From Datnioides undecimradiatus (Eukaryota > Chordata > Actinopteri > Lobotiformes > Datnioididae), in the NCBI GenBank assembly GCA_008933995.1, contig WARS01000043.1:1850001-1914000 (forward strand): 64,000 bases of DNA, written 5' to 3'. Shown in pieces: positions 24,017-37,374 of the stretch; within the stretch, counting starts at the first letter, position 1; the number at the start of each line of letters is the position of its first letter. Made by a program: the position numbers and the translations under genes. The notes below the pieces were generated by a model that was not told the DNA's origin, made no database searches, and saw only the letters and a list, made by a program, of their open reading frames with translations.

Positions 24017-25119
24017 AATGGAAAGCAATCATGCTGTGATGTATATTTCATCATCTGTTTTTTTTCCATTCAACATTAATGCATCGCTTTACTAAAGCTG
24101 CACACCTGCTCCGGCGGCGGCAAAGTTGTACGTCTGTGCTTCCTGTGACGGCCCCCCTCCTCACCATCCCACCCACTCCGCCGCTTCACAATAAATCACT
24201 CTCCACCCACTCTCCATCTGCATACACCACCACCAGCAGCCTCATTCAGTCACTTAACTCTTTGGCCATGGAGGAGACTCGTTGCGGCGCATATGTTTTG
24301 TGCACGCAGATGTAGACAACACTTGTGTGGAATGAGTGTGCTGTACAGTACATGTCTTTTGTTTTGGACCAGCTGTAGCATCCCGACAACTCTAATTCTA
24401 ATTCTGAGGGCTTTTTATGTATGTGCTGTTTTCTTTTCGATGCAACAGGAGTAAGTGTTTTGGAATTTTTAATGTACTGATGTTCCCAATCAACTCACTT
24501 GTGTCAAAATTAGCCCCTTCGATGCAACCATCTCCACACGTTCTGGCTTTTGATGCTTTACGTTACAGATGATGTTAAACTATTAATATACATGTTTTTT
24601 TCTGTGAGTTCCATTGAGTTTGGTTGCAAATAAATCTGCTTTTCTCTTTTTCAGAAATCATTGGAAGTCTTTATTACAGCTTTTCAAAAGACTGTGATCA
24701 AAATGGCTCATCAATCGGTTAAATTCAAAGTTCCTGTTGGTCTATAATCCCAGAATGGTCCTCAATCAACATGTTTCATTGCTGCCTTAAAAGAGACAGT
24801 CATGAGTAAGTTAAGTAAGTAAGTTTTTACATTAATTTCAAACAAATACACTATGGACCAATCAGTTTCTTTTTCTATGAAGCTTTTTAATCCTTCACTA
24901 TATTGACTAGTGTTGCGACAAGGTTAGAAAAGCGTATATTTGAAACAAGACAGAATTACTGCCACTCAATTCACATGTGCACCCCCCTCCACCAACAAAT
25001 AATTATATTAACATCACTTTGTTATTTAATTAACTTTATTTGAGACCTAACCAACTCTACAGTGTTATCTTTTTAAAAGCTATATTAGTGCATCAAAATA
25101 ATATATGTTGTACTATAGG
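21861..25119. other. Intergenic DNA with microsatellites, no gene seen
   Basis: Poly-A runs lie at about 22253-22268 and 22315-22327, a (CA)n run at about 23847-23872, and a compound (CT)n(CA)n tract at about 23971-24012. The 114-codon minus-strand frame at 22162-22506 is produced by the A runs and purine-rich DNA. No exon was recognised. Confidence 0.45.
23971..24012 (+). repeat. Compound (CT)n(CA)n microsatellite
   Basis: CTCTCTCTCTCTC passes directly into a CA run of about 14 units. A second (CA)n of about 13 units lies 100 bases upstream at 23847-23872. Confidence 0.9.
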
Positions 25120-25124
25120 ACGAC

Positions 25125-25427
25125 GGGGGGGGGGCTTAGTGGTTAGCAAGAAGATCCCAGGTTCGATTCCCGACTGGCTCCTGTCTGTGTTGAGTTTCTC
25201 TCCGCGGTACTCTGGCTTCCTCCCACCACCCAAAAACCTGCAGAATAGGTGCACTGGGAGCTCCAAATTGACCGTAGGAGTGAGTGTGAATGAGTTTGTC
25301 TGTCTCTATGTGTCGGCCCAGCAACAGACTGCTGGCAGTCATTGGGCAGACCAGTCTGCTGGGATGGGCTCCAGCATCCCCACAACCCTGAAAGAGACAG
25401 AGTGGTTGCAGAACATGGATGGTTTAA
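25125..25427 (+). mobile_element. tRNA-derived SINE, about 300 bp
   Basis: The 5' part has the two internal RNA polymerase III promoter boxes of a tRNA: a degenerate A box around CTTAGTGGTTAGCAA (25135-25149) and a B box GGTTCGATTCCCG (about 25159-25171). The body continues with the conserved teleost phrases GTACTCTGGCTTCCTCCCACC, AACCTGCAGAATAGGT, CCAAATTGACCGTAGG, GTCTGTCTCTATGTGTCGGCCC and GGATGGGCTCCAGCATCCCC. Those segments are characteristic of a very abundant fish SINE family. The overlapping 164-codon frame (25040-25534) and the minus-strand frames are readings through this element, not genes. The copy is diverged, so it is an old insertion. Confidence 0.85.
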
Positions 25428-26959
25428 AACCAAACATGTTTTGTTTTTTTTGTTTTTTTTTTAGTAACGCAGGAACTAACTTGGCAGCAAACTGTCGAGA
25501 ACCAGGAAGTGAGGTGTATGTTGTGTCCAATTAAAATCAAAGTTGCTTAGCAGACAGACCAGACTGAGCGATGCACCTTTGCTTGGTCATCACTGGACTG
25601 CAGCACCCACGCAAACAATTCAATCCATCTCCTCAGTTTCTCATGTTGCAAGCGCTGCATTTACCATTGTCCTTGAACTCTCGCTGGTGCCTTGTAAGCT
25701 TCACTTCTAATGGAACAGGACGGCCGAGCATAGCCTTCACTTCACACATCAAACCTAATCAGGCATTCAAAAATGGCCTCATCCCCCTGCGTAACCTGCA
25801 GCCCGACACTGTGTACTGATTAATCTCACCCTGCAACACTATTTGTCCAGTTCATCATCCTCCAGCTCCATCTCCGCTGACTTCCACCCCTTTAAAAGAG
25901 AAAACAAACAAGAGGCCTGTGTGTATCAGGCACGCGTTTGCTCATCCATGTCTACGCGTGTGTTTTCGTCAGTGTATCCGCGCCATCTGCTCTAGCCATG
26001 CACATCGGCAGTGGATATTACGGGGTGAGATGAGAGGTGCTGGAGCAGATGTGCTGGAGGAGGGGGTTGACATTGACTGAAATGGGAGCAGAGGTGAGAT
26101 AGCCAGAGGAGTTTATCAGCATTTCACTGAACTCATTAACAAAAAGCATCACTTCCTCGTTTAAATATATATTTTCTCATGTCCTAAAAATATCACAGCA
26201 CCTTTCAAAATGATGGTTCGACCCCCGGCCTCAGGTTGTGAATCACACATTTTCGAAAACGCATGAGCACTGATGCAATGCATGCACGCTAGAGAAACTG
26301 GCCTCGTAGGGATGCTGCTGCGTATTTAGGATATCAACACATCATAGATTATTTCTGTGATAAAGCTGAGAAAAATAACTTTAGTTTGTATAGTCGAAGG
26401 AACTCTTGAACCTTTATAAGAATGATTTTTCATGCTCAATAGCATTTTATTAGCACAGTTTTTAGCACAGGTTATTTGAGGTCTTTTAAAGCACTTACTT
26501 GATCTAGATCTAGATTTAGAGTAAGCGCCTTTATGTGCTCAAGGAAGTTTTTGCACAAACTTTAAATCGTCAGTGGTTGATACAGTGACATCTGTAGTTA
26601 CTGGTGCCCACAGCAAGCATGTTTTAATATTCCAGCAGAAATACAACAATGGAGCAAGTGGGTTACCTGTTTAACCATTTAACCAAACAAAGAAAGTTGT
26701 TTTCCCTACAACAGCTGGAAGAAGAGGAGTAAAATAAGACTGTGGCTCACTAAACCCTGCGACCTTTAAAACTAATCTGGTGATTTTAAATGATAAAAAT
26801 GACTGTTGTCTTGTTTCACAGTTGCTGGCAGTACCAGCTGGGAGTTAGCATTGAACAGTGACACTGGCATCAGTGGGATAATAATAAAATTAAAAACAGT
26901 AGCACTGGACTGCATGCATGCATCATTTTCTACGAATCCCTTGTGCGCGTGAATGCAAT
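25428..26959. other. Intergenic DNA, no gene seen
   Basis: Unique sequence with a T/G homopolymer tract at about 25438-25463 and a short GATCTAGATCTAGAT tandem at about 26501-26516. No coding or RNA gene was recognised. Confidence 0.45.
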
Positions 26960-27300
26960 CAGAATCCAGCGTTGGACTGGCGTAGCCTGGAAACCAGATG
27001 AATCGACTGCAGCCATGTCTGATTTGCTCTGGCAGATGCATTTGGCTGCATTTGGCTTTCCACAATACTTGGCTGGACCCAGGCCAATCACAACCATTTA
27101 TCTAATAACGGTTGATACTGTGACGGTCTGCAGTGTGCATGCAGCTCACTTTACAAAACTGGCGGTGTTGATCAAATGTGGATCAAAACAAAACAAAGCA
27201 ACGTCCAACATGCACGTGTCACTCAGGGCTCACGTGCCTTTTGTTGCTCTGATTGGTTGTAGCTCTATGCAGTTATGAGCGGAGGCATTTTGGTCTGAGT
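26960..27300. repeat. Probable diverged DNA-transposon fragment
   Basis: Phrases such as GCCTGGAAACCAGATGAAT, CCAGGCCAATCACAACCATTTATC and GCTCTGATTGGTTGTAG are typical of old teleost MITE copies that carry CCAAT-type motifs in opposite orientation (CCAATCACAACC near 27083 and its approximate reverse complement near 27250). No clean ends or target duplication were found, so the assignment is weak. Confidence 0.3.
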
Positions 27301-29882
27301 CCACTGCTGAAACCTCTTGGAAATCCAACTGAGAGATCCCAGAGTAGTACTCATATAAAGACTAGGGATGTTGTGCTCAGAATGGCAAACCCTGCCGCCA
27401 GCAATGAATACTACTTTAAAGAGAGGTAATTACAGAACGTCATGGCTGAAAGATGTTTTTCACAAACAATAGCAAAAATGAGAGCCAATTTTCAAGTGGT
27501 GTCGAATATTTTTCCCTACAAAACAAGCAAACTTTAAAGTATTCTGGGGAAAAATAATCACAAACTGAAAACCTCAGATAACAGGCGACTTGATCAGAAA
27601 AATGTCTGACCACAATTTTGCCGGGTAATGTGAGCAAACAACCCCAAAACTGACATTGCATTTCAATAATGACTTCAATTTTGTTTTGCTCTGATTGGAG
27701 CACAGAAAATTGACAAAAGTGACTATTTCCCCAACCACCTTATCCACTCAGATCAAACTGGTCCAAAAAGTACAGTAATTGCTAATGTGAAAGAATAAAA
27801 ATCATTAGAACTTATAACAGAAAATAGTCTCCTTGCTGGGCCCCATTGTTCGTAGGAAGAACCGGAATAGGGTACTTTAAAGGGTCTTTTAGGTGCAGTA
27901 GATGGGTGCACATGATGCATGTAGTGACCTCTTGAACAGAAGAAGCACACGCTGCTTTTCTCATCCAGTTGTGAAAGGTACTGTGTCATCTGGGCCAATG
28001 CTGGCAGATAAATAAAGAGGGTGGCTGAGGATTAGTTCAGCCTTTGTGTGGGCCACTATATGCATCAACATACAGACCAGCAGCAGCAGCAGCAGCAGCA
28101 TTCCTAGTGCAATCAGCATCCAACAAGCGTTAAGCCTGACCACCATCTTCTGCTTCGGGGTATGGAACATTTTAATCATGTTTGGCTTGGAGTTCATCAA
28201 GTTCATCAATAGTTTCCTTGTAAAACCTTTTAACTGCACAGATTTGACACATAGTTATGGTATTGTGAGAGAAAGTATTTTAAAAGGAATGGAGATCATG
28301 TGAGCTGTTCAGAGTTCTTGTAACATTATAGACCTGATGGCCTTGCCAATATGAGGTCTGCTTTATGGCTTTGTAATGCTGATCCCCTAGAGTCACTTTA
28401 CTGACGGCCTTTAAAACCACTTTGGCACAGACAGTCATGGTTAATTGTGTTGGAAGAAGCAGCGCGGTGTAGTCCTTGCGGAGAAGTCCTTTAGCAGGAC
28501 GGGCCCAGGTTTAGATCTTCAATCTCCATTTTAGCAATGTATTTGCTCTGTTAAACGGCGTGAAAGGCCTCTGAAGATAAGGCTTTCGCACTTTGGCGAG
28601 ACCTCTCCTCTGAGAAGTTGAGCAGAGCAACACATCATCATCACCATCTTCGTCGCATCATCTTTTTTTTTTTTTGTCACGAGGAGTCAACACCACACAA
28701 GTCAATCCAAAGTGAAACTGTAAGCTGCCAGGGACCGTGAACTTCTATCACACGTATATTATTCTGTGAAACTCCACTGGGGAAGAAACTAAGGTGAAAC
28801 TTCAATTACCCTCCTGTCTGCTGAGATGAGACTTTTTTTTTTTTTTTTTGGAGGGGAAGAGGGCTGAGCCGCAGGTGAAAATGTTTAATCAGCTTTCGCA
28901 CTCACCGGGAGATAAAGTCGTTTGTCGAGCACGGTGGAGGTAGGGGCGGGCCGGGCTGTGTGCGGTTGCTACCACAAATCAATGCGGCCTTTCTGTTGCA
29001 GCCGACAATGAGGCTTCTCTCTTATCAAGCCGCGGTGGGTTTCCCCTCATCTAAGTCATTGTGGAGCTTTGTCAGCAACTGCAGACCTGGTGTCTCCTTA
29101 GACCTATTTTGTGCTCTGGCACTGAGCGTAATGCGTGCTATGACTGATGCAGTGATATGCTTCTGTTAAAATGTAATAACAGTGTTTTCGACGTGCAGAT
29201 TGATGTATTTGTTTCTGCAATAGCCATTTAGAGTGAAACACAAAGCAAAATCCAACAAAAAGTTTAAAGGTTTTTGATTAATGAAAGGACACATCACTCA
29301 TTTTTGGAGCATCTACAGAAGAGTTTAACAGCAGATGTCACATTCTTAAAGACTAAGAAGAGCTTATTGTAGTCTAAACACTTTGTTCTAGCATTCGGCT
29401 ACAATACAGTGAGAAATCCATCACGAAGAGGCGGAGATATCAGTTTCCCCGCTGACAGAAGCCTCAATGCACCAGAACACAATGCAGCCATAATGTCTCT
29501 TAAGAAAGACTCTCAATCCAATATCACTACTTCGAAAACCCAAAGGTAATGTAAAGCATACTTTACGCTTGTGGTGAATGTAGGAAGTGGATAAATGCAA
29601 GAAATGAGGAAAAGCACAAAAGTGCAGAAACTCCTGAATGTGTCTTGAATTTTAGCTCATAAGCACGAACAAAAGATTAAATACTTGATCATTTTTAATT
29701 ATAATAATGACCAGATTACTGTTTGAGTGCCATGGGTCGCTCATGATGCCAAAATGCTAGAATCAAGTGAATGTCAACACCCAACATTGAGCGGCATTTG
29801 GGAGCCTGCTTTCCACAAAACTATTTTATGATAAGTCCACTGCACTATATTCTGCATCAGAGTTTCTTGAATTTCTAAATAG
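27301..29882. other. Intergenic DNA, no gene seen
   Basis: Contains a (CAG)n run at 28078-28100 and T runs at about 28663-28675 and 28832-28849. The open frames of 60-97 codons have no protein character. Confidence 0.45.
28078..28100 (+). repeat. (CAG)n trinucleotide repeat, about 8 units
   Basis: An uninterrupted CAG run of about 23 bases in noncoding DNA. Confidence 0.85.
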
Positions 29883-30644
29883 TTAAAGGAATAATGTTGC
29901 TTTTTCAACTGAAAGCTGTTTTAAACAGGTCCTGGGTGTCTTAAAAACAAGCTTTTGAAAGTTCAGCCTCTGAGGAGGGTCTGCAGTCTCCCACTCTCTA
30001 CCTTCATTATCTGTGTGGAGTTCTGAGTGGGCGGGGAGGCTGTGATAATGAGGCGCTGCTCTGATTGGCTGCCTGAATGACGTATGGAGGGTGGGTGACG
30101 TATGGAGGGAGGGTGCAGAGCGGTGCAGGACCGATATCCAACATGGCCGCCGCTCCCGACGAACAGCCCGCGGCTGTACGCTATAGCTACGACCCAGAAT
30201 CTGACGGCGAACAGCGGAGGAAACGGTTGGAAAGAATAAAAGAATACAACGTAGCCACGGTCTCCTCTGGTCTTCTGGGGCTGGGACAGAATATCGGCAT
30301 TTGTGTTGGTGTTTACAACCAACAACAGAGCAGTCTGCATGTCTGGCTCTGACCGACGACATCGCCACACACCGCTAGCTTACCGCCGGAAACAGAGAGC
30401 TTCACCTAGCGGGATGAACGCCCCCTCTCAGCGGTTTCACTCAGAGGAGGACGGCCTCTGTAAATCACTCCTGTGGTTACGTAACGACAGGAGCTGGATC
30501 TGAACGGCCTGTAGGAGCCCCATGTTACCAGAGGGTGGGCTGTAGAGACGATTACTCCTTCTCTGAGCTGGTCGGCTGAGGGGGGACTAGTTTAAATATG
30601 TATAAGTGAGAAAAATGTGTTTTTCATAATATGTCCCCTTTAAA
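29883..30644 (-). mobile_element. THAP-fragment DNA element, copy 1 (about 760 bp)
   Basis: The right end reads CATAATATGTCCCCTTTAAA (30625-30644). The left end is degraded (TTAAAGGAATAATG). Read on the minus strand, the interior encodes MSSVRARHADCSVVGC followed by KHQHKCRYSVPAPEDQRRPW, which has the C-x4-C start of a THAP zinc finger, the DNA-binding domain of P-element-type transposases. The later part of the finger is missing, so this is a non-coding derivative. The opposite strand gives an open frame starting MAAAPDEQPAAVRYSY, which is the antisense of the same DNA and not a separate gene. A second copy lies inverted at 62719-63488. The plus-strand orientation of this copy is the reverse of that one. 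TTAA is kept at both ends and could be the target duplication or part of the terminal repeat. Confidence 0.75.
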
Positions 30645-33600
30645 TACATCACACAACCCATCACATTGCTGTAAAAGGAACGTGTTGTTGCAGTATCTTA
30701 TTTTACATTTGTGTCTGTTGCATTAAAAAGCCAATTTTAGTCCGTTTTTGTTCGTCAGGGAGAAAAGAGTGTTTACTGACAAGAAAGTGAACATGGAGCA
30801 AATGAACAGAATGTAATGGCGATTGCCTCCTTTACACGATTTCACAGAGTGTGAACCAGTGATGCCAGTTGTTTAAATACACCAGTACATCAATATAATT
30901 ATCTGCTTTGATATGCCATCGTTCACATCATCAAACCCATATGAATTGGGTTTTGGGTTTTTTTCTAAGTTTAGTTTAAGTGTCTGCAAAATGCAAGCCT
31001 TTTGTAGAAAAACCATCTGGCAAGGACTCAGCAGATGAAACCATTTGTAGAGGAAAAATAATAAGTTAAATATAGGCAAGATGTCCCAGTTACTGACAAA
31101 CATGCTCAGGCATCAAGACCAATTTATAAAAGCCTGTTTATATTGAACATTTGACAATTACAGCATTACATAAATACTACGGTTGTTATGGAGACATAAT
31201 GATGAATCACCGGCAGATGAATTGTCTTTTTGCTGTTTGGTAAATTGGCTCAGTAAGACTGGGGAACAGATGCCCGCTTCAAGCTGAAGCACAACACTCA
31301 GCTCCGACCTGTCGTGCGTGGAATAAGAAGCTGTAAAAAACGAGATTTGTCATAAATCTCTTCATGATATCTCACATCATTTATAGACAAAATATATATA
31401 TTTAGATGAATAAGAACATCCCATATTGTGTTTATTTGAGGACAGATGTTGGGCCTCAGTTTAAGATTTACATAGATTAATTTATACGAACTAAAATTTG
31501 AGGGATAAAGATTAAAAAACAGCTTTTGGCATGTCTCAGATCTGAGCAAAATATTAGGAGTCACGCTTTCTCTTAATGTTCAAACCTTTCCTGACTTCTT
31601 TCCAGGCTTCAAATAGTCTTCAAAGCACCTTTTGGAATATTAAGCTGACATTATGCTTTCATGCATATTTTTCCATGTTCATGTTAAACTCTTCATGAAT
31701 CTGGACGAGAGCGCCTAAATGTGCCCGTCTGAAGAAATTTAGTAGCTGGGCATTAAGAATGCATCTGTTAAAGTTTTCATGTCACGGAGGTGTTAAGTCA
31801 CGTTTTTCATTCATGAATTATTTCACTTACGGCACATCCAACTAATATCTTCCACCTTCCTCTCCGCCTCTTTCAAAACCCACCAACGACTTCGTGACAT
31901 CGGACTGCAAACCCTCAACGTGAAGCCTAATTCCTCCTCAATAGCGGCTGTGTGTTGGATTCACCTCTCCCGCACCAGAAGGGATTATGGTTAATGGAGT
32001 TGTCCAATACAGAGGCAGAATTAGCTCTTGCTGATCTTCCTGTGTGGCTTCAGCTCAGGTTCATTGTGTGCCCCGCAGCTGGATTCAATGAAAAGAGATG
32101 AGATGTTGGAAAGGGGGAAGAAGTTTGTGTGGTACTGCAGGGAGGGAAAATGCCCGTGTTAGGTTTTCACTATAACAGGGCAATAACAGAAAAAAGGGGG
32201 TTTTGATTCTTCCAGACATACAAGCGTTCAAAGGTGTGTGTAGAATCCACTGAATGTTTGGGGGCAGACACTTAAGAAGCAAGTTTGAATACCTATGTGC
32301 TCCAATATATACAGATCCTGATGTAATGTCACCATGCATGAAGTGTCACCTCCAGCATCTTTTAAAACAGCCAGTATGACACTGATCTGTGACCTTCAGT
32401 CCTAAAAATGGATAAAGTGGTTAGTATGTGGCTAAAATGCTGTTAATTGCTTGCCTATACAACAAAACAAGGATGTTACTTTAACAAACTCTAAAAGAAA
32501 AGCTCACTTTTCATTGTTGCATGTTATCACCATCCCTAAAACCCAAAGGTGACAATAAATGAATTCAAACATACTCTCTTCGGGTCCTGGTAAATGCAGT
32601 GGGCAAATGAATACGACGAAAAGCACGACTTAAAGCAGAAACAAGAATTTTTTGTTTTTGCTTTTTCTCCCTAGCCGAGTTTTCCAGGCAGCATTTTGTT
32701 TCAGGCTGCGTTTGCCCCTTACAGCCTCTACCAATCAAAATGTTTCACTGTATAGCTATAGATAGTCCTTCTATAGTGGGCAGGATTTGTACACAGCTTA
32801 ACAAAAATGGTTTGCCTTGGAAGCATAAAGCAATAATGTCTGCTGGGCACAGATTCCAGGTCAAAGTCATAAGCAGCAGCTTCGACCAATGTGCTCTGGG
32901 GAACCTGTTCTTCAACAACATTTATTCTAAATGTATTAAATCTTTCCAATCTTGAGTCACTATGAATCAACTTTGGATATGTAAGTCAATTTATTTGTCA
33001 GTTTGTTCATTTCCCGCGTCTCATCACCTGTTACTCTTCATCTGAGCGTTGTCTAAGAAACCACAAATCTGCGGGTTGAGCCTGCAGCAGCCAAATTCAC
33101 ACGCTGTCTGCCACAAATGGGCATAAAACGCAGGACTCTTCTGTTACCGCTGCCTTTAAAAAAGTAGTTTACATTTCCTTGATACGTCATTTCTTCCGGC
33201 CAAACATGCAAAATCACTTTGTATCAACGCTGTCTCAGTCAGAACCGGCACTCTGCTTCAGATGCTCATTAGCTTCTCATGATTAGCCTCAGCTAACAGG
33301 TGGCTGCTTTTTGAATCCCATTTCCTCTTGACAATCAGCGACAGTTTCTCTTTTAACCGGAACCGCAGTCTTTTCCCATCCTTAACCAACTTCCTTACGC
33401 AGCTCAGCAAAACTGAATCATTCTGTAACGGTCGAACCCATTTTGCAACAAAAAAAAAACCAAAAACGCTAAAACAGGTTAGAAATAGCATGTAACAACA
33501 TTTGTCTTTGAAAAGGATGTTTCCCCTTCCTTTTCACGAAGCTTCGGTTTGAAACCAGAGCGGTCACCCTCACTGTAATGATGTATGATGTTGTTTTGTT

Positions 33601-36574
33601 GCTGTTCTGCGTTTGCCAATCAGTGCTACTGAAAACAGGTGTGCATCATTAAGTCCTCTACGGAGTGACTGATTGGGCTCTGTCAATTTGTGCCAGGAAG
33701 GGTAAAACTGATCTCCGGTAAAAGAATCTGTGTTTAAGTCGGTGCACCAACGTGTGCACATGTGCCCAGGGGTAAACTGTAATTATAGCGGTAACTGAAA
33801 AATCTTTAATTAATGAATTTTGTTTAAATAAGTTTTATTTTTTTATAGTATCTAGTTTTTGAGATATTAAGTGCTTGCCTGAGCAGGTGGTAGGCGCCAG
33901 GGGAGGCCGAGACGGCAAAATGCTCAGACTCAGTTATAATTTTTAAAAAATGTGGCTTCTTCTGTCTTGAAAGTAGGAAATATAGTATATAATGTGTGTA
34001 TAATGGTTATAAAAGTTATACGAGTTGATGCTTTATGTGCACCTCATGAAGACTGGCAGACTGGCAGTTTAGTTTGGAGTATTTTATATGTAGTTGTGAA
34101 GCTGCTGTGAGAGAAACAGATGGTTTGAACACCAGTCATTTAACCCTCGCTGCTACAGAACGTGTATGTTCCTGTCTTTAAGCAAAGCCACTTATTGTCC
34201 CAGGCACATTCAGTAACGAGGTCACTTTAAACTGCACACAGATCTGAAACATCCACATCACATGATACACTGCATGATACATTTGATGCACATTTATCTT
34301 TCGGACCTTCCTTGGTCAGGACACAGAAATGTAACATCTGTATCTTTGGATACAGCGCACAGCCCCACAGTCAGTCTGGGCGCCATTCGATGTAAAGGTG
34401 CTGATCCAAACTGACATTTAAAGTTGTTCCACTCGGGCAGAATATGCAGCCATGCGTTCACTCGTGATCTGTCACTGTCTCCTTTTGTTGGATTTTTAAA
34501 AAAAAAAGAGAATAAGACCTTTGTGACACTGAACAACTCCACGAAACACATTTAACTGTCGGCGGTGTTCAGCGTCGTCTACGACCGGCTTTGGTTCAAG
34601 TGTTACCCAAAGAGGCGTGACAGCGTCTGATTTGTTTTTCCATTTTCTATTTTTGACTTTTAACTTCGTTATGTCATAAGCGAAACAAGCAAACTTTAAT
34701 TCTGAACTTTTAATTTCAGCCGCGACTAAGAGGAGGACCGAGTGTTACATGAGTGTTTGCGTGTGTGTATGCGTGTGTGTGACATGTGACATTAACTGGC
34801 TGAAGCACTCATCTGCTGTGTACACCTGCTAGGAGATCCTCCGAGGGCCGATATTAAGCTTTAATTGAATCTCATTCTCTCTTGGAAGCACAGGGGCACG
34901 ATGGAAATCTGATCTTTGACTTGGCGTCACTCCATGGCAGGTGGGACGCAGAGGAACTGCTGGCACACCAGCTGTCAGAAAGTTATCGTCGGGACTTTAA
35001 TATGTTCGGTTTAAGCTTCCTCTAAAACTCAGAAAGTCTGCTACTGCGATTATTTTAATATTTTTACCTATTATCTTAAATTAAAACAGATAATGTGAAA
35101 CACATAGAGCCCGGTGCAGAAACTGCCTGTGGGCAACAGAAACATGCAAACGAAATAATACGAGGTGTGGGAATAAACATAAAAATATCTTTTGTGGACA
35201 GCTTCTCGTAAACAAGTGTGAAAAATCAAAGGGCTTGTGATGAAGAAGCTTCCAAGCCCGGATACTTTCTCTGTATTTGAAGGAATGCACAAAACAAAGG
35301 GGAAATGTGGCTTCAAGGCTCCAGAAGGTTCAAGGACAGCCAAGGGAAAGAGAGCGTGTAAGTTATGAGGGTGAGGGCGGCTTTTGTTGTAGGAGGGAAG
35401 AGAGAGAAGACAGGTTTTAAAGCATGAACCATGGTTCACCACAGAGGAGCAAGCGAGCAAGGGCATTCAGTATTTACCATGTGCGGAGTGGGTGGCGGAG
35501 CCTAATGGCATTGCATTAAAGACCTCCTGTAAAAAGGGACTTGTTAAATGAACTGCCTCACTTTTAATTATAGAGGATTCACTCAGAAAGCCTTGGCAGA
35601 GCCCTATCGTCACTACCACGGAGATAAGAAAAGGATCTCGACAAAGCCACGGTTGAAATCTTTTGTTGTTGGCTTCTTATGAGTTTCTTTTGGTTGTCAA
35701 AGCAGAAAATACATCAGAAACAGGAACTGTTTCATAGTCCTTCACAGGAAAGTTCAAAGTGCATATGTATGAAGAAGATAAACTGCTGACTGGACTTCAT
35801 ATACGGTGCAAAGGAAGAAAATATAAAGACAGAACCCCGCGGATAGACACTTGAACAGGTCGACTGCTCTGTGCCATATCGCATACCTTGCGCATATTTC
35901 CGTAAAACCTGTAGGAACTAACAAGATAAATGTGCTATTGAGAGATACTGTTGCACCACATGTTCCTCTTATTCCCCCTCTGCAGTAGAATTTCTCGTTG
36001 CTGCTGCTGAAAAAACAGAGTGGGCTGGGAGACAGAAATCCCAGCATATAATTAGGACTTTAACTGATTTTGCTGGCGCCCACTCCACAGAACATTTGAA
36101 TAATGCTCTCAGTAGAAAATGAATCATGTAGTTTGTTCTTAAAGCAAAATGCCACCTCGAGAAAAATAAAAAATGAAACAGCCTATGTTATGATCCTTGG
36201 AGGTATCCTAGGTACAGGTATAAAACTGCATTTTTCCAACTGTGATGCAAACTTTTAGTTTTAAATTCTCGGTTTTGCATCAGTGTTTGGGCGTATTTAT
36301 ACCAATCAATACACAGTTTAACCAACTAGAATGTATATAGAAGTGGTTGCAGACACCTCGACGTCAACCGTTGGTTTACGTTTTAGTAATTGTGGTTGCT
36401 CCTCAGTAAGGGATATTAAAACCATAGAACTGTTCTTCTAAACAGCAGCGAGTAGAAGGTGACACCTAGAAGTGACTCAACTTAACCGAATTCATCACAC
36501 ACCCTCGGTCGTAAAGCAGCGCGGATGAACTGAGCTGATGAATACCAGCGACCTGTGTGCACATGATGTTTCAT
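30645..36574. other. Intergenic DNA, no gene seen
   Basis: Mostly unique DNA. A weakly X-box-like GTTGTTATGGAGAC lies at about 31182-31195 in an unusually well-mixed stretch (31140-31260). A-runs lie at about 33450-33463 and 34498-34508. Frames such as 35071-35466 (minus, 131 codons) and 30873-31103 show no domain features. Confidence 0.45.
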
Positions 36575-36665
36575 ACCTCCAGAGCAGCTGTGCCCAATTT
36601 TTTTCACTTGGAGGGTCAAAAGTGAAACATAATGGTGGGCCACGGGCCAGGAGCAAACACCTATT
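36575..36665. mobile_element. Remnant of a hAT/Charlie-like element end
   Basis: CAGCTGTGCCCAATTTTTTTCACTTGGAGGGTC and GTGGGCCACGGGCCAGGAG resemble the usual end of fish hAT elements, in which a CAGNGGTGTCCAA-type terminus is followed by GGGCCACA/GGCCGCGGGCC phrases. Only one end is visible and there is no matching partner, so it is a fragment. Confidence 0.4.
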
Positions 36666-37343
36666 GTATTGTAATGAATGGTGCAATATGGTAGCAGGAC
36701 TCTAGGTTTCCAAAATTGACCGACTGACCGCACAAAGGGTGCACACTGCCCCTCAGACTATGGCAAAACAAAAAGAAATAAGAGATCTTGCATATGTAAA
36801 GTTTTACCTCTAGTAACAAAGGATAAACAGTGATCCACATTCCTTTCTTGTTAAATCGTTTTTAACTTGTGACGTTTGACTTTGGCCCTTCACCTCCCGT
36901 CTGCGCAGCACACTTCAGTATTTAATGACATCTGTAATGAAATCACTTATAGAGCAGATTTGGTTTGGTTTGTCCTACAACTTCCAACGTCCAGAGATGT
37001 CAGATTACTCTGCACTGATTGGTCGGCTCCGCTGACCGTCTCTGACTGGACGTGTCTGGATGGAGCTCTGGCTGCAGAGAGTGTGGCTGAGAAGCTCAAA
37101 CAGTTTATCCTTAAAATGATTAAGCTTCTCTCTGTCTCCATCTCCGTCTCTGTTGTCACTTTCAGTTCCACATTTCTGCCTCATCCTCTCTCTCTCTCTC
37201 TTTCTCTCTGGTCTAATTCCCTCTCCAGTGGGAGTGACATGTCTTGTGGGAGGGAGTGTGTAACAGTGGGAGTTAATTTAATCAGCATCATGCTTGGGTA
37301 AGACAACCATTTCTCAGCCAGTCCACTCACTGACCTCCAGGTA

Positions 37344-37374
<31 letters not shown>

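Noticed and set aside
25040-25534. 164-codon plus-strand open frame and overlapping minus-strand frames
   Set aside because: They read straight through a tRNA-derived SINE and its flanks; the peptides have no domain and both strands are equally open.
30077-30352. Open frame starting MAAAPDEQPAAVRYSYDP, repeated at 63029-63268
   Set aside because: It is the antisense of the THAP-fragment transposon found in both copies; the opposite strand carries the recognisable zinc-finger start.
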